Positions 1 through 9,105 of a DNA stretch of 59,663 bases are shown here, one piece after another. The position numbers were made by a program, and so were the translations under genes. Each line of letters begins with the position of its first letter. The stretch's first letter is position 1. The notes below the pieces were generated by a model that was not told the origin of the DNA, did no database searches, and worked only from the letters and a program-made list of their open reading frames with translations. The stretch is taken from the NCBI GenBank assembly GCA_017448965.1, contig JAFSKK010000055.1, positions 1 through 59,663 of the forward strand, in the 5' to 3' direction. Source of the stretch: Bacteroidaceae bacterium. Lineage in GTDB: Bacteria; Bacteroidota; Bacteroidia; Bacteroidales; Bacteroidaceae.

Positions 1-3
1 AAA

Positions 4-111
4 GGAGTTATAGGAGTTAAAGCCTATACTCTGTCAACTGTGGAGAGGAGTTTTCACGCCAGCATTACATTCGGCTTTAACTCCTCTAACTCCTTTAACT
101 TCTTTAACTCC
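4..111. repeat. Inverted repeat with 9-bp periodic arms and AAAGCC core
   Basis: The left arm (4-24) is built of 9-mers GGAGTTATA and GGAGTTAAA followed by GCC. The right arm starts GGCTTT at 73 and continues with AACTCCTCT, AACTCCTTT, AACTTCTTT and AACTCC to 111. Positions 4-24 and 73-93 are complementary at 20 of 21 positions. The loop begins TATACTCTG, also found in the element at 50627-50692. It lies just upstream of the RND pump gene, so it may end or attenuate the transcript entering from the left. The left arm may continue beyond the window. Confidence 0.75.
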
Positions 112-156
112 AAGAAAGTGGAGCTTGCGAAACTTAAGTTATTTATATAAGAGATA

Positions 157-3100
157 ATGATTAACTATAGCAAATGGGCATTGAACAACAGCCGACTGGT
201 CTATTTTATGGTGGTTGTGCTGGTGATTGGCGGTATGCTGGCCTATGCTTCGATGTCGAAATTGGAAGACCCTGCCATCAAGGTGAAGCAGGCCATGGTG
301 GTGACCACCTATCCAGGTGCGTCGGCTCATCAGGTGGAACTCGAGGTGACTGATCCGCTGGAGAAGAGCATCCGCGAGATGTCCACCATCAACAATATTC
401 AGTCGTCGAGTTATGCTGACCTCAGTCTCATCACCGTGGAGTTGCTGACCACTGTGCCCGACAAGGATGTGGAGCAGCAGTGGGATGCGCTTCGTCGGAA
501 AGTGGCCAACGCGCAGAGCAAATTGCCTGCGGAGGCTTCGACATCGCAGGTGCGTGATGATTTTGGTGATGTGTATGGCATGTTCTATGCTTTGACAGGT
601 GATGGGCATAGCGACAAGGAACTGAACGATTATGCGGAACTCATCAAACGGAGCGTCAACGAGATTGACGGTGTGAGCCGTGTGGAGATATATGGCAAAC
701 GCAATGAGTGCATCAACATTGAGTTGCGTGAGGACAAGATGGCCAATCTGGGTGTGATGCCGACGGAGGTGATTCAGACGCTGAACAATCAGAACAAGAC
801 AAACTATGCGGGTTACTACGACAATGGCGACCGACGCATCCGTGTGGCTGTGGGTGATCGTTTCAACAATGTGGATGACATAGCCAATATGATTGTGCAG
901 GGACATGATGACGATCAGCTGCGCATCAAGGACATCGCAACGGTGGTGAAGACGTATGAGGCCACCACTCGCAATCAGATGTCCTATGATGGTGAGAGGG
1001 CATTGGGCATCAGTATTGCTTGTTCTTCCGACTACGATATCCTGAAAGTGGGTGCAAAAGTGGAGGAACGCATCGCCCAGGTGTCCACACGTTTTCCAGC
1101 AGGAGTGGAGTGCCAGAAGGTTTTCTTTCAGCCAGAACGTGTGAACAATGCCCTCAACACATTCCTGATTAACTTGGTGGAGTCGGTGCTCATTGTGGTG
1201 TTGCTGCTCATCTTCTTCATGGGGTGGAGGAGTGGTTATATCATCGGCACCAGTCTTGTGGTGATTGTGTTTGGCTCTTTCTTGGTGTTGCAGGGTTTTG
1301 ACGGCACATTGCAACGTGTCTCTTTGGCCAGTTTCATCTTGGCGATGGGCATGTTGGTCGATAATGCCATCGTGATTGTGGATGGCATCTTGGTAGATCT
1401 CAAGCAAGGGAAACCTCGTGAGGAGGCTCTCACCTCGATTGGTGAGAAGACGGCCATGCCGTTGTTGGGTGCCACGCTGATAGCCATTTTGGCATTCTTG
1501 CCCATTTTCATGAGTCCAGACACGGCGGGTGTGTATGTGCGCGACCTCTTCATCGTCATCGCTGTCAGTTTGCTGTTGAGTTGGCTTTTGGCACTGGTGC
1601 ATGTGCCAGTGATGTGCGACCGAATATTCAAGGAAATGAAGGAGAAGAAAGAGGACAAGGCGGATGGACTGTATGCGGGGAAGGCTTATGATGTGCTGGA
1701 GAAGGTGCTTGTTTTCGGATTGAAACATCGCAAGACCACTATTGTATGTGCTTTTGTCCTGTTGGGTCTTAGCGCGTTCTGCTACAAGTTTGTCAATCAG
1801 GCTTTCTTCCCCGACATGGAATATGACCAGCTCTACATGGAGTATAAACTGCCTGAGGGTTACAATTCCACACAGACAGCAAAGGACTTGCAGGAGATTC
1901 GCCAGTTGCTGATGAAACACGACTACATCACGCATGTGACGACATCGGTAGGTGGTACTCCTTCGCGCTACAATCTGGTACGTTCCATCGCCACGCCTTC
2001 GTTGGCTTATGGTGAATTGATTATTGACTTCGCGTCACCGTCTGCATTGGTGGAACATATCGATTCTTTGCAGAAGGAAATCAGTGCGCTCTATCCCGAT
2101 GCCTATGTGAAGTTCAAGCGTTATAACCTGATGTTCAAGAAATATCCGATTGAGGCCTGTTTTAGTGGTCCTGATCCTGCCGTGCTGCATCAGTTGGTCG
2201 ATTCTGCACGGGCCATTGTAGATGCATCAGACAAGGTCTATCTGGTCACTTCTGATTGGGAACCGTTGGTGCCTGTGCTTAGCATCGACTATGATCAGGC
2301 TTCGGCACGTAACAGTGCTTTGACACGCAGCGATGTGGCCATGTCCATGATGGCCTATACGGGTGGTGTGCCCATAGGCACTTTCTATAATGGCATCAAT
2401 CCTGAACATATTTATGTGAAATGTACGGATGAGAATGGTGAAAATGTGGAGAATCTGGAAAATGCACGTGTGTTTGGGTTGATTCCGAATGTGGGTCAAT
2501 TCTTCAACCGTTCGACAATACAGAAACTGATGACGGGTGCGGTGAAGCGTGAAGACATCATAGAGAATCTGATACAGACCACTCCTCTCAAGCAGGTGTC
2601 GCATGGCATTGACATCTTGTGGGAGGAACCTGTGGTGGTGCGCAGCAATGGGCAGCGATGTCAACGTTTGCAGTGTTCACCTTGTCCGGGTGTGGGCACC
2701 GAGGCGGCTCGTCAGGCGATTGCCGAAAAGATTGAGCAGATAAAATTGCCTGAAGGGTACACGTTGTCGTGGGAAGGGGAAAAGAAGGCTTCTGACCAGT
2801 CGATGAAGTACCTCTTCAACGGATTCCCCATTTGTATTGTCTTCATGATTCTTATCTTGGTGATGCTTTTCAAGGACTACAAGAAGCCTGCCATCATTTT
2901 CTGCTGCATCCCGTTGGTCATTATTGGAGTGATTCCTGTCGTGATGCTGACAGGCAAGCCTTTTGGATTCGTCGCTATTGTGGGTGTGCTTGGATTGATA
3001 GGCATGATGATTAAGAACGGTATTGTCCTGATGGATGAGATTACACTTGAGATTTCGCAGGGCATCAGTCCTCGGGTGGCACTCATCCAAAGTTCGAAGT

Positions 3101-3279
3101 CGCGTCTGCGTCCTGTGATGATGGCCAGTCTCACCACCATCTTAGGCATGATACCGTTGGTGCCCGATTCAATGTTCGGTTCGCTGGCGGTCACCATCAT
3201 GGGTGGTCTCTTCATGGGCACGCTCATCACGCTCATCTTCATCCCTGTGTTGTATGCCATGTTCTTTAAAGTGAAATAA
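157..3279 (+). CDS. RND-family efflux pump, inner-membrane permease
   Basis: 1040 residues, the normal length of an AcrB/MdtB/CzcA-type resistance-nodulation-division transporter, a proton-driven inner-membrane pump working with a periplasmic adaptor and an outer-membrane channel. A first membrane helix lies at about residues 13-33. The two six-helix bundles are visible around 340-500 and 870-1040. The first carries GMLVDNAIVIVD near residue 398 (Asp of the proton relay) and the second GMMIKNGIVLMDE near 950. Periplasmic porter/docking repeats lie between. Only 4 bp separate it from the TolC-like gene, so the two are an operon; the adaptor gene is expected left of the window. Substrate cannot be told from sequence; the motifs resemble HAE-1 (drug) pumps more than metal pumps. 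Confidence 0.95.
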   Translation: MINYSKWALNNSRLVYFMVVVLVIGGMLAYASMSKLEDPAIKVKQAMVVTTYPGASAHQVELEVTDPLEKSIREMSTINNIQSSSYADLSLITVELLTTVPDKDVEQQWDALRRKVANAQSKLPAEASTSQVRDDFGDVYGMFYALTGDGHSDKELNDYAELIKRSVNEIDGVSRVEIYGKRNECINIELREDKMANLGVMPTEVIQTLNNQNKTNYAGYYDNGDRRIRVAVGDRFNNVDDIANMIVQGHDDDQLRIKDIATVVKTYEATTRNQMSYDGERALGISIACSSDYDILKVGAKVEERIAQVSTRFPAGVECQKVFFQPERVNNALNTFLINLVESVLIVVLLLIFFMGWRSGYIIGTSLVVIVFGSFLVLQGFDGTLQRVSLASFILAMGMLVDNAIVIVDGILVDLKQGKPREEALTSIGEKTAMPLLGATLIAILAFLPIFMSPDTAGVYVRDLFIVIAVSLLLSWLLALVHVPVMCDRIFKEMKEKKEDKADGLYAGKAYDVLEKVLVFGLKHRKTTIVCAFVLLGLSAFCYKFVNQAFFPDMEYDQLYMEYKLPEGYNSTQTAKDLQEIRQLLMKHDYITHVTTSVGGTPSRYNLVRSIATPSLAYGELIIDFASPSALVEHIDSLQKEISALYPDAYVKFKRYNLMFKKYPIEACFSGPDPAVLHQLVDSARAIVDASDKVYLVTSDWEPLVPVLSIDYDQASARNSALTRSDVAMSMMAYTGGVPIGTFYNGINPEHIYVKCTDENGENVENLENARVFGLIPNVGQFFNRSTIQKLMTGAVKREDIIENLIQTTPLKQVSHGIDILWEEPVVVRSNGQRCQRLQCSPCPGVGTEAARQAIAEKIEQIKLPEGYTLSWEGEKKASDQSMKYLFNGFPICIVFMILILVMLFKDYKKPAIIFCCIPLVIIGVIPVVMLTGKPFGFVAIVGVLGLIGMMIKNGIVLMDEITLEISQGISPRVALIQSSKSRLRPVMMASLTTILGMIPLVPDSMFGSLAVTIMGGLFMGTLITLIFIPVLYAMFFKVK

Positions 3280-3283
3280 CTCT

Positions 3284-4726
3284 ATGGAAATGAAAAAGAT
3301 TCTTTTGATACTCTCCTTGGTGCTTGGCGGGTGCCTCACTGACATAACAGCTCAGTCTCTCTCCTTGCAGGAATGCATCGACAAGGCATTGGAACATAAT
3401 CATTCGCTCTCGTCGGCTAAACTGAAACTGGAACAGACGGGTTTCGATATGAAGTCATATAAAGCAAATTTCTATCCGAAAATCAACCTGCTGGCTACTG
3501 ACTTCTACAGCACGGCGCAAGGTGATATCACCATTGCTGGCGGGCATCTCCCCATTTATAATTATGTGGAGTCGGCTGGTGCGTTTGTGCCCAACGTCAC
3601 GACAAATGCTGATGGTAGCTACCGTCTTAATCAGTATGCCGACTTCCCGTCGCAGACTATGAAGTGGAAACTCCAAAATTTCTTTGTGGGTGGTATCTCG
3701 CTGATGGAACCTGTCTATTCGGGTGGTAAAATCACGACGGCCTATGAGATGTCGAAGTTGGGTGTCAACATGGCGCGTGAGAACATACGTCTGACTGAAT
3801 CGGAGGTGATTGTAAAGACGTGTGAGGCATATTATCAGGCAGTGGAGGCGAAGGAACTGGGCGATGTGGCTCATGCTTACGAAGCCATGCTTACCGAGTT
3901 GAAAAAGAATGTGGAGGGGGCTTTTCGTCATGGAATGAGTACCCGTAACGATGTGATGAAAGTGCAGGTCAAGCAAAATGAGGCGGCATTGTCCATCCAA
4001 AAGGCTGACAATGGTTACCATTTGGCGCTGATGAATCTGTGCCACATCATTGGTATGCCTTTGGACAGCGAGATTGAAACGGTCTCTCCAACTGCTTCCG
4101 GACAGGGAACAGGCGATTCCACGTTGGTGCATCTTCCATTCAAGGGGAATATGGCAACCGACCACGAAGAGGCCATCTCCCTTCGCCCAGAACATGCCAT
4201 TCTGTCAGACAAGACGGAATTGGCACGCCAAAAGGTGAAACTGACCAAGAGTGACTACCTGCCCAATGTGATGGTGGGTGCATCTTATTTCTATGCGAAT
4301 GGGGGCGAACTGGCTGGTAAGCGGTTGATGGCCGATGGTTCAGCCTCGGTGGGTGTGGCTGTCAAAGTGCCTGTCGAGTTGTTTGGTGGTACTGCCAACA
4401 AGGTGCGTTCAGCACGTGCGGCTTATCAGATTGCACAGTTGGAGCAGCAAGACATCGATGAACGGATGCAGTTGGAATTGTCGCAGTGCCAGAACCTTTG
4501 TGCAGAGCATCAGACTGAACTGGATCTCTGTGATGTGGCACTTCGTCAGGCAACCGAGAACATGCATCTGTCGAAACAGCAGTATGAGGTGGGGTTGGAA
4601 ACACTCTCCGACTATCTGGAAGCACAGGCCATGTGGCAAAAGTGTAGTGCTGATCTTGTCCGTGCTCGTTGCCAGTTGCATTTGGCGCAGGTGAAACTTC
4701 TTAAAGCGTCTGGACAATTGAGATGA
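3284..4726 (+). CDS. TolC-family outer-membrane efflux channel
   Basis: 480 residues with an N-terminal export signal followed by two OEP (TolC) repeats rich in amphipathic helix. The signal contains LGGC around residue 17, which could be a lipobox, although cleavage after ITAQ would also fit signal peptidase I. The mature start SLSLQECIDKALEHN is the usual opening of the family. It directly follows the RND pump and should form the outer-membrane exit duct of that system. A second in-frame ATG lies two codons downstream; either could be used. Confidence 0.93.
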   Translation: MEMKKILLILSLVLGGCLTDITAQSLSLQECIDKALEHNHSLSSAKLKLEQTGFDMKSYKANFYPKINLLATDFYSTAQGDITIAGGHLPIYNYVESAGAFVPNVTTNADGSYRLNQYADFPSQTMKWKLQNFFVGGISLMEPVYSGGKITTAYEMSKLGVNMARENIRLTESEVIVKTCEAYYQAVEAKELGDVAHAYEAMLTELKKNVEGAFRHGMSTRNDVMKVQVKQNEAALSIQKADNGYHLALMNLCHIIGMPLDSEIETVSPTASGQGTGDSTLVHLPFKGNMATDHEEAISLRPEHAILSDKTELARQKVKLTKSDYLPNVMVGASYFYANGGELAGKRLMADGSASVGVAVKVPVELFGGTANKVRSARAAYQIAQLEQQDIDERMQLELSQCQNLCAEHQTELDLCDVALRQATENMHLSKQQYEVGLETLSDYLEAQAMWQKCSADLVRARCQLHLAQVKLLKASGQLR

Positions 4727-4814
4727 GAGGGCTATCTTTGGACGAAAAAACATTTTTTTTGTCTGGAAAATAAAAAAAATAGGTCTTTATGATGGACGTT
4801 GTATTTTTTTTGCC

Positions 4815-4822
4815 TACTTTTG
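4815..4822 (+). promoter_or_regulatory. Bacteroidetes -7 element TACTTTTG
   Basis: TACTTTTG fits TAnnTTTG and sits 40 bp before the first GYF_2/CD225 gene. No TTTG is found at the ideal 19-bp spacing upstream, so the -33 side is weak. The preceding 50 bp are very A/T rich. Confidence 0.5.
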
Positions 4823-4861
4823 CAATTGTAATCTGAATAAATATCTAAAACTATTGTTACT

Positions 4862-5497
4862 ATGGGAAAATATTATTACCTCTCTCCTCAGAATGAGCAG
4901 AAAGGACCAGTCGAAGCCAGCGAACTGATTGCTAACGGCGTGAAGGCTGATACATTGGTGTGGGCAGCAGGAATGCCACAGTGGTCTGCTGCTTCGGAAG
5001 TGCCCGAACTTGCTGCATTGTTTGCCCCTGCTCCTGCCCCACAACCAGCACCACCAATTCCAACTCCTCAACCAGCTCCTGCTCCTCAGCCTGCTCCTGC
5101 ACCTCAACCAGCTCCTGCACCTCAACCTGCTCCTGCACCTCAACCAGCTCCTGCACCTCAACCAGCTCCTGCTGACAATTATAACAAAAGTGAGCACCAA
5201 AATACTTTCCAGCCTGTGCCTCCATCAGGTGTTGCGTCAGACCCATCTGCACAGCCCAAGCCTGACAATAATCTTGTATGGGCTATTCTTACGACAGTGC
5301 TGTGTTGTTGGCCGGTTGGTATCTATGCCATTCTGTGTGCAAACAAGGTCGATTCGCTTTATAATGCAGGACAGTATGAAGAAGCAGTGAAACAGGCTGC
5401 CGATGCCAAGAAGTGGTCCATTATCGGTGCTGCCGCTGGAGCAATCTTCCTGTTTATCTATATGATTGTTGTTATTATTGCAACGATTAATAGTTAA
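4862..5497 (+). CDS. GYF_2 domain, PAPAPQ linker, CD225/dispanin membrane protein
   Basis: 211 residues. Residues 1-50 (YYYLSPQNEQKGPVEASEL ... TLVWAAGMPQW) match the bacterial GYF_2 fold, thought to bind proline-rich peptides. Residues about 55-115 are a Pro/Ala/Gln-rich linker built of PAPAPQ hexapeptides. Residues about 130-211 are a CD225/dispanin domain: a first hydrophobic segment (NNLVWAILTTVLCCWPVGIYA), the conserved NKVDSLYNAGQYEEAVKQA loop with AKKWSIIGAA, then a second membrane helix. This is the same domain as animal IFITM proteins. A GYF_2 domain and its potential proline-rich ligand in one chain suggests self-association. Paralogue of the next gene; function unknown. Confidence 0.9.
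   Translation: MGKYYYLSPQNEQKGPVEASELIANGVKADTLVWAAGMPQWSAASEVPELAALFAPAPAPQPAPPIPTPQPAPAPQPAPAPQPAPAPQPAPAPQPAPAPQPAPADNYNKSEHQNTFQPVPPSGVASDPSAQPKPDNNLVWAILTTVLCCWPVGIYAILCANKVDSLYNAGQYEEAVKQAADAKKWSIIGAAAGAIFLFIYMIVVIIATINS
5064..5172 (+). repeat. Tandem 18-bp repeats encoding PAPAPQ
   Basis: About six copies of an 18-bp unit, each encoding a Pro-Ala-Pro-Ala-Pro-Gln hexapeptide, alternate between CAACCAGCTCCTGCACCT and CAACCTGCTCCTGCACCT. Near-identity at DNA level makes the copy number likely to vary by slippage without breaking the frame. Confidence 0.85.
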
Positions 5498-5542
5498 CGT
5501 TGACTTTTATTGAAAGGGATTGCCCACTATAAAAAAAGAATC

Positions 5543-6124
5543 ATGCGACATTATTTCTATATTTCTCCTCAAAATGAGCAGAAAGGTCCAATAGAGGGTG
5601 GCCAACTGCCAGCATATGGTGTTACAGCCCAAACGATGGTGTGGACACAAGGAATGCCTCAGTGGATGCCTGCTGGTCAAGTGGAAGAGTTGTTACCAGT
5701 TCTTTCTCATGTTGCTCCGGCTGCTCCACAGATGGTTCCACCTCCACAGATGGCTGCTGCCCCTCAGATGATGGCTGCTCCTCAAATGGCTGCCGCTCCG
5801 CAAGCACCTCAATCGGTGACATATATCCAGACGGCTCCAGGGTATGCTCCTCAACAACAACCCATGATGCCCAAGCCAGGCAGCAATATGGTGTTGGCTG
5901 TGCTGTCCACTCTGTTCTGTTGTCTTCCGACGGGAATATATGCCATCATTTGTGCCTCTCAAGTGGACGGATTATATAGCCGTGGCGATTATGCTGGTGC
6001 CGTTTCGAAGGCTAACAGCGCTCGCAACTGGTCCATCATCGGTGCCGTTGGTATGGTGATTATCTCGATTCTCTACATGGTTTTCTATGGTGCGGCTATT
6101 GTTGCGGCTTTGGGAAATATGTAA
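5543..6124 (+). CDS. GYF_2 domain, Met/Pro/Gln linker, CD225/dispanin membrane protein
   Basis: 193 residues from the ATG at 5543 (MRHYFYISPQNEQKGPIEGG); an in-frame TTG at 5510 would add 11 residues unlike the family. Layout matches the preceding gene: GYF_2 at about 1-50, a linker of repeated APQM/PPPQM (about 60-110), and a CD225/dispanin domain with two hydrophobic segments (NMVLAVLSTLFCCLPTGIYA; WSIIGAVGMVIISILYMVF) around the ICASQVDGLYSRGDYAGAV loop. The first ten residues of PQNEQKGP-type sequence are nearly identical to the upstream paralogue while the linkers have diverged. Short spacing suggests one transcript with both neighbours. Confidence 0.88.
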   Translation: MRHYFYISPQNEQKGPIEGGQLPAYGVTAQTMVWTQGMPQWMPAGQVEELLPVLSHVAPAAPQMVPPPQMAAAPQMMAAPQMAAAPQAPQSVTYIQTAPGYAPQQQPMMPKPGSNMVLAVLSTLFCCLPTGIYAIICASQVDGLYSRGDYAGAVSKANSARNWSIIGAVGMVIISILYMVFYGAAIVAALGNM

Positions 6125-6151
6125 ATCTGTAGAACTAAAACGAAAGGCGCT

Positions 6152-6532
6152 ATCAAAAATAAAGCCACATTCTTTATTTATCTGATTCTCATACTTGGCT
6201 GTGTCGTGCTATATTTATTTCTCGACCCAGCCAAGTATGTGTGGATGCCCAAGTGTCCGTTCCATCTGCTCACTGGATGGAACTGTCCTGCGTGTGGCGT
6301 GCAAAGGGCATTGCATGCTTTGCTGAATGGTCGACCTGCGGAGGCTTTGGCTTATAATTACTTTTTCATTTTCAGCATACCTTATGCTACATCCTTGGTG
6401 GTGGCTGCAGGCTTGAAAGGCTTTGGTCGTGGGGAACGATTTATCAGAGTGGCTGAAAGCCCTATTTTGTCAAGGGTGTATATTGTGCTTTTCTTTGTCT
6501 GGTGGGTGCTGAGAAATGTGTTGGGCATATAA
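6152..6532 (+). CDS. DUF2752 small membrane protein with non-canonical start
   Basis: The hallmark DUF2752 motif is clear: PKCPFHLLTGWNCPACGVQRALHAL, followed by two hydrophobic segments. No in-frame ATG exists. GTG at 6206 would cut the first membrane helix in half. The reading frame is open back to the stop of the upstream gene and reads KNKATFFIYLILILGC, the normal N-terminus of this family, after an ATC at 6152. ATC is therefore the proposed start, but this is inference. DUF2752 genes are often found next to CD225/TM2-type small membrane proteins; no function is established. The CxxC pair suggests a metal or redox role. Confidence 0.75.
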   Translation: MKNKATFFIYLILILGCVVLYLFLDPAKYVWMPKCPFHLLTGWNCPACGVQRALHALLNGRPAEALAYNYFFIFSIPYATSLVVAAGLKGFGRGERFIRVAESPILSRVYIVLFFVWWVLRNVLGI

Positions 6533-6555
6533 GAAGGACAAATGTCCTTCTTATT
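6530..6555. terminator. Bidirectional terminator hairpin
   Basis: AAGAAGGACA and TGTCCTTCTT form a perfect 10-bp stem with a short loop between two convergent genes (DUF2752 and the 5'-nucleotidase). A/T-rich flanks suit termination from either side. Confidence 0.7.
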
Positions 6556-6570
6556 TGATGGATGGAAAGT

Positions 6571-8256
6571 TTAATCGCTTCCGAAGAGGATTTTCCTTTC
6601 ACGTTCTGTGGCTTGAGCCACCCAATCTTCAGGCACAAATCGCCAATGGTTCTTGGGTTGTGGATTGATGGCACCCAGTTCCTGAACATATTCCATCAGG
6701 TAGTGACGGATGTCATGTTGGCTCACGCTTAGGATGCGTGAATCCATTTCCTCTTTCGACAACCCCGCACCTTTGGTCAGCAGTTCACCACCTCCATTGG
6801 CTCTATAGGCAGTCATGGCTACGGTGTAGGTCTCGTTCATCAGGAATGGGCGTCCGTCGTCCATCGAAAGGATGTTCACTTTCTCTCCCTCGGGTTTGGT
6901 CACATCCACTTCATAGCGGATGCCTGCTGCCGAGTCGAAATTGAAGATGAAGTTCTTGAATCCCATTCTGTCGGGATTGCTCTTCATCGGGCTGATGAGC
7001 AGCATGGTGTCGGTGGGCGCATGCATCTGTTGTGTCCAACTGGCATAACTCATCTCCAGATAGTCCTTGATTTCCTGTCCTGTGAGCAACAGGGTGTAGA
7101 GGTGGTCTTCAAAGCGATAGAGGTCGAAAAGGTTGCTGACACAGATGTCGCCAGCCTCAATGGAGGCATTGAAGAAGAGTGGGGCGCTGAAAGAGAGATC
7201 CGCACCGCTCACTCTTAGTTGTAGGTCTTGAATGAGGTCAATATATGCTGACGATCCGAAATAAGCATCAGCCACATCCACACGGTTCAGAAACTTCCCG
7301 ATTTTTTGCGAAGCGAAGCGTTTCACTTCGTGGAATGAATAAGCGAAATGACGTCTGAAGGAATTGGCGTGCTGGTTGTGTAGCGTTCCGATGTAGTTGA
7401 GCGTACACAGTGTTTCGTGGCTGGTCACCTTGCCTTGCTCGTTGATGCGGAAATCAACATCCACTACCGCTACGCTGTAGGCATAACATCCGGGGTTGAT
7501 GCACGGCACGTTTCGCCCTTGCTTGGTGGTCACTTCCTCCATGTTGCTCGAGTGGTCGTGTCCATAGAGGATGAGGTCAAACCCTTCCACATTTTCAGCC
7601 GTCTCTCGTGTGGCATTCTCTTTGTAGTCGGGTGTCATTATTCCCTCGTCCATGCCCGAATGAAGTAGGCCGATGACGAAGTCGGGCTTTTCTTCCTCAC
7701 GCACAATCTTCATCCACCGTTCGGCACTTTCGCGGATGTCTTCAAAACGGATGCCTTTCCAGATGGCTTTCGGAATCCAGTGGGGGATAGCGGGGGTGAT
7801 GAAGCCAATCACGGCAATCTTCAATCCCTGGCGGTAGAAGATTTCGTAGGGTTGGAAATACGGCTCACCAGTTTCGGTGTTGATGGCATTGGCACCCAGA
7901 ATAGGATAGTTGCATTCCTCCACAAATTTGTCGAAGATGCCCTTACCCATCTCGATGTCATGGTTGCCAATTACAGCCACGTCGTAGCCGATGTAGTTGC
8001 AGATGTCTGCCACCTTGTGACGCGTGTTCTCACAGTGATTGTTGAAGTAGTAGGCCGTGGGTTCCCCCTGCAACATGTCGCCACCGTCAATCAGCAGTGT
8101 GTTGCCAGGACTTTCCTGCACCACCTTGGCCACAAACGCATGCACCCGCTGGAGGCTTCCTTTGCCCCAGTGTCCGTGACGAAAGTCATACGGGAAGTAA
8201 TTGCCGTGTACATCCGTCGTGAAAATGATTTTCAGGTGCTTCGTTTCTGTACTCAT
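6571..8256 (-). CDS. 5'-nucleotidase/UDP-sugar hydrolase family metallophosphatase
   Basis: 562 residues from ATG 8256 ([21 protein letters not shown]); the longer open frame upstream runs through a promoter and is not used. The N-terminal metallophosphatase domain shows the metal ligands in order: [24 protein letters not shown], and GHDHSSN. The C-terminal half is a 5'-nucleotidase_C substrate domain ([20 protein letters not shown]). Family members split nucleotides, UDP-sugars or 2',3'-cyclic nucleotides, usually in the periplasm. No signal peptide is visible here, which is unusual and suggests a cytoplasmic role or a missed start. Confidence 0.88.
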   Translation of the reverse strand: MSTETKHLKIIFTTDVHGNYFPYDFRHGHWGKGSLQRVHAFVAKVVQESPGNTLLIDGGDMLQGEPTAYYFNNHCENTRHKVADICNYIGYDVAVIGNHDIEMGKGIFDKFVEECNYPILGANAINTETGEPYFQPYEIFYRQGLKIAVIGFITPAIPHWIPKAIWKGIRFEDIRESAERWMKIVREEEKPDFVIGLLHSGMDEGIMTPDYKENATRETAENVEGFDLILYGHDHSSNMEEVTTKQGRNVPCINPGCYAYSVAVVDVDFRINEQGKVTSHETLCTLNYIGTLHNQHANSFRRHFAYSFHEVKRFASQKIGKFLNRVDVADAYFGSSAYIDLIQDLQLRVSGADLSFSAPLFFNASIEAGDICVSNLFDLYRFEDHLYTLLLTGQEIKDYLEMSYASWTQQMHAPTDTMLLISPMKSNPDRMGFKNFIFNFDSAAGIRYEVDVTKPEGEKVNILSMDDGRPFLMNETYTVAMTAYRANGGGELLTKGAGLSKEEMDSRILSVSQHDIRHYLMEYVQELGAINPQPKNHWRFVPEDWVAQATERERKILFGSD

Positions 8257-8264
8257 ACGGTTGG

Positions 8265-8296
8265 CAAAGGTACGACAAAAAAACCGATTAGGCAAA
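8265..8296 (-). promoter_or_regulatory. Promoter for the 5'-nucleotidase-like gene
   Basis: On the minus strand TACCTTTG (8265-8272) is preceded by TTTG (8293-8296) with 20 bp between, matching the Bacteroidetes consensus. It lies 9 bp before the start codon, so the leader is very short. This supports ATG 8256. Confidence 0.65.
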
Positions 8297-8374
8297 ATTA
8301 TGAAAATAATTCTGCCAAAACCATCGGTTGGCATCTCTTTTGTTATGTCCAATGAAATAAAAAACATTGGAAGT

Positions 8375-9022
8375 ATGGCATTCATTGATTACTACAAAGT
8401 GATGGGAATTCCTAAGGACACCCCTCAGAAAGACATCAGGGCAGCATATCGTAAGCGATCAAAGCAGTTCCATCCCGACCTTCACCCCGACGACCCTAAG
8501 GCCAAGGCGAAGTTCCAGATGCTGAACGAGGCGTATGAAGTGCTCAATGATCCCGATAAGCGAGCCAAATATGATCAATATGGCGAGAACTGGAAACAGG
8601 CGGAGCAGTTTGGCGGCTTTGGCACCGGTGGTGGAGGCAATCCCTTCGAAGGGTTCTCCTTCAACATGGGTGGCGAAGGTGGCATGAGTGACTTCTTCCA
8701 GCAGATATTTGGCAGCATGGGAACTGGCCGACGCGCACGTTCACGTCGGCAGGCTGAACCCTCTGAGACCGAGGCACACGTTGCCATCGATGTGTGGACA
8801 GCCATGTTGGGTGGCGAACTCATCGTCAGCACCTCCTATGGTAAGTTCAAACTCAAAGTGGCACCAGGCACACAGCCAGGCAAGAAAGTGAGACTGAAAG
8901 GCAAGGGAGGCATTAAGACCGACGGAACGCTTAAAGATCTCATCATTGTTTTCGATGTGAGCATTCCGACCTCACTGTCAGAACAGCAGAAGTCGCTCCT
9001 CGAACAAGCACGACGTGGATAA
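8375..9022 (+). CDS. DnaJ-domain co-chaperone, CbpA-like, short form
   Basis: 215 residues from ATG 8375 ([12 protein letters not shown]); the upstream open frame is promoter sequence for the divergent gene. Residues 1-70 are a J domain with the HPD motif in [11 protein letters not shown], which stimulates DnaK ATPase. A Gly/Phe-rich stretch follows ([21 protein letters not shown]). The rest is a single DnaJ C-terminal substrate-binding domain ([43 protein letters not shown]). It lacks the zinc-finger CxxCxGxG repeats of true DnaJ and is shorter than CbpA (about 300), so the second C-terminal lobe is reduced. Confidence 0.9.
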   Translation: MAFIDYYKVMGIPKDTPQKDIRAAYRKRSKQFHPDLHPDDPKAKAKFQMLNEAYEVLNDPDKRAKYDQYGENWKQAEQFGGFGTGGGGNPFEGFSFNMGGEGGMSDFFQQIFGSMGTGRRARSRRQAEPSETEAHVAIDVWTAMLGGELIVSTSYGKFKLKVAPGTQPGKKVRLKGKGGIKTDGTLKDLIIVFDVSIPTSLSEQQKSLLEQARRG

Positions 9023-9046
9023 AGGGAAAGAAATTTCCCTTTTTTC
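9021..9046 (+). terminator. Terminator after dnaJ-like gene
   Basis: AAAGGGAAA and TTTCCCTTT form a 9-bp stem followed directly by a run of T. It overlaps the stop codon region of the upstream gene and ends where the next promoter begins. Confidence 0.8.
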
Positions 9047-9077
9047 TTTGTATAATCCTTTTTTTGTATTACCTTTG
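9047..9077 (+). promoter_or_regulatory. Promoter for the glucosaminidase gene
   Basis: TTTG (9047-9050), 19 bp, TACCTTTG (9070-9077): an exact match to the Bacteroidetes consensus. The ATG follows 28 bp downstream. Confidence 0.85.
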
Positions 9078-9105
9078 CAACCAGAACTTTACCAAACGCT
9101 TTCTA

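Noticed and set aside
139-1935. Long open frame (598 codons) antisense to the RND pump
   Set aside because: It is His/Gln-rich with no domain, and lies opposite a clear RND gene; an expected shadow of its codon pattern.
4960-5390. Alternative frames across the PAPAPQ repeats (Cys/Thr/Ser-rich or Leu-rich)
   Set aside because: Low-complexity frames produced by the 18-bp repeat; only the GYF_2-CD225 frame contains domains at both ends.
8201-8374. N-terminal 58-codon extension of the DnaJ-like gene
   Set aside because: It runs through the divergent promoter and lacks J-domain similarity; the family start [12 protein letters not shown] is at 8375.
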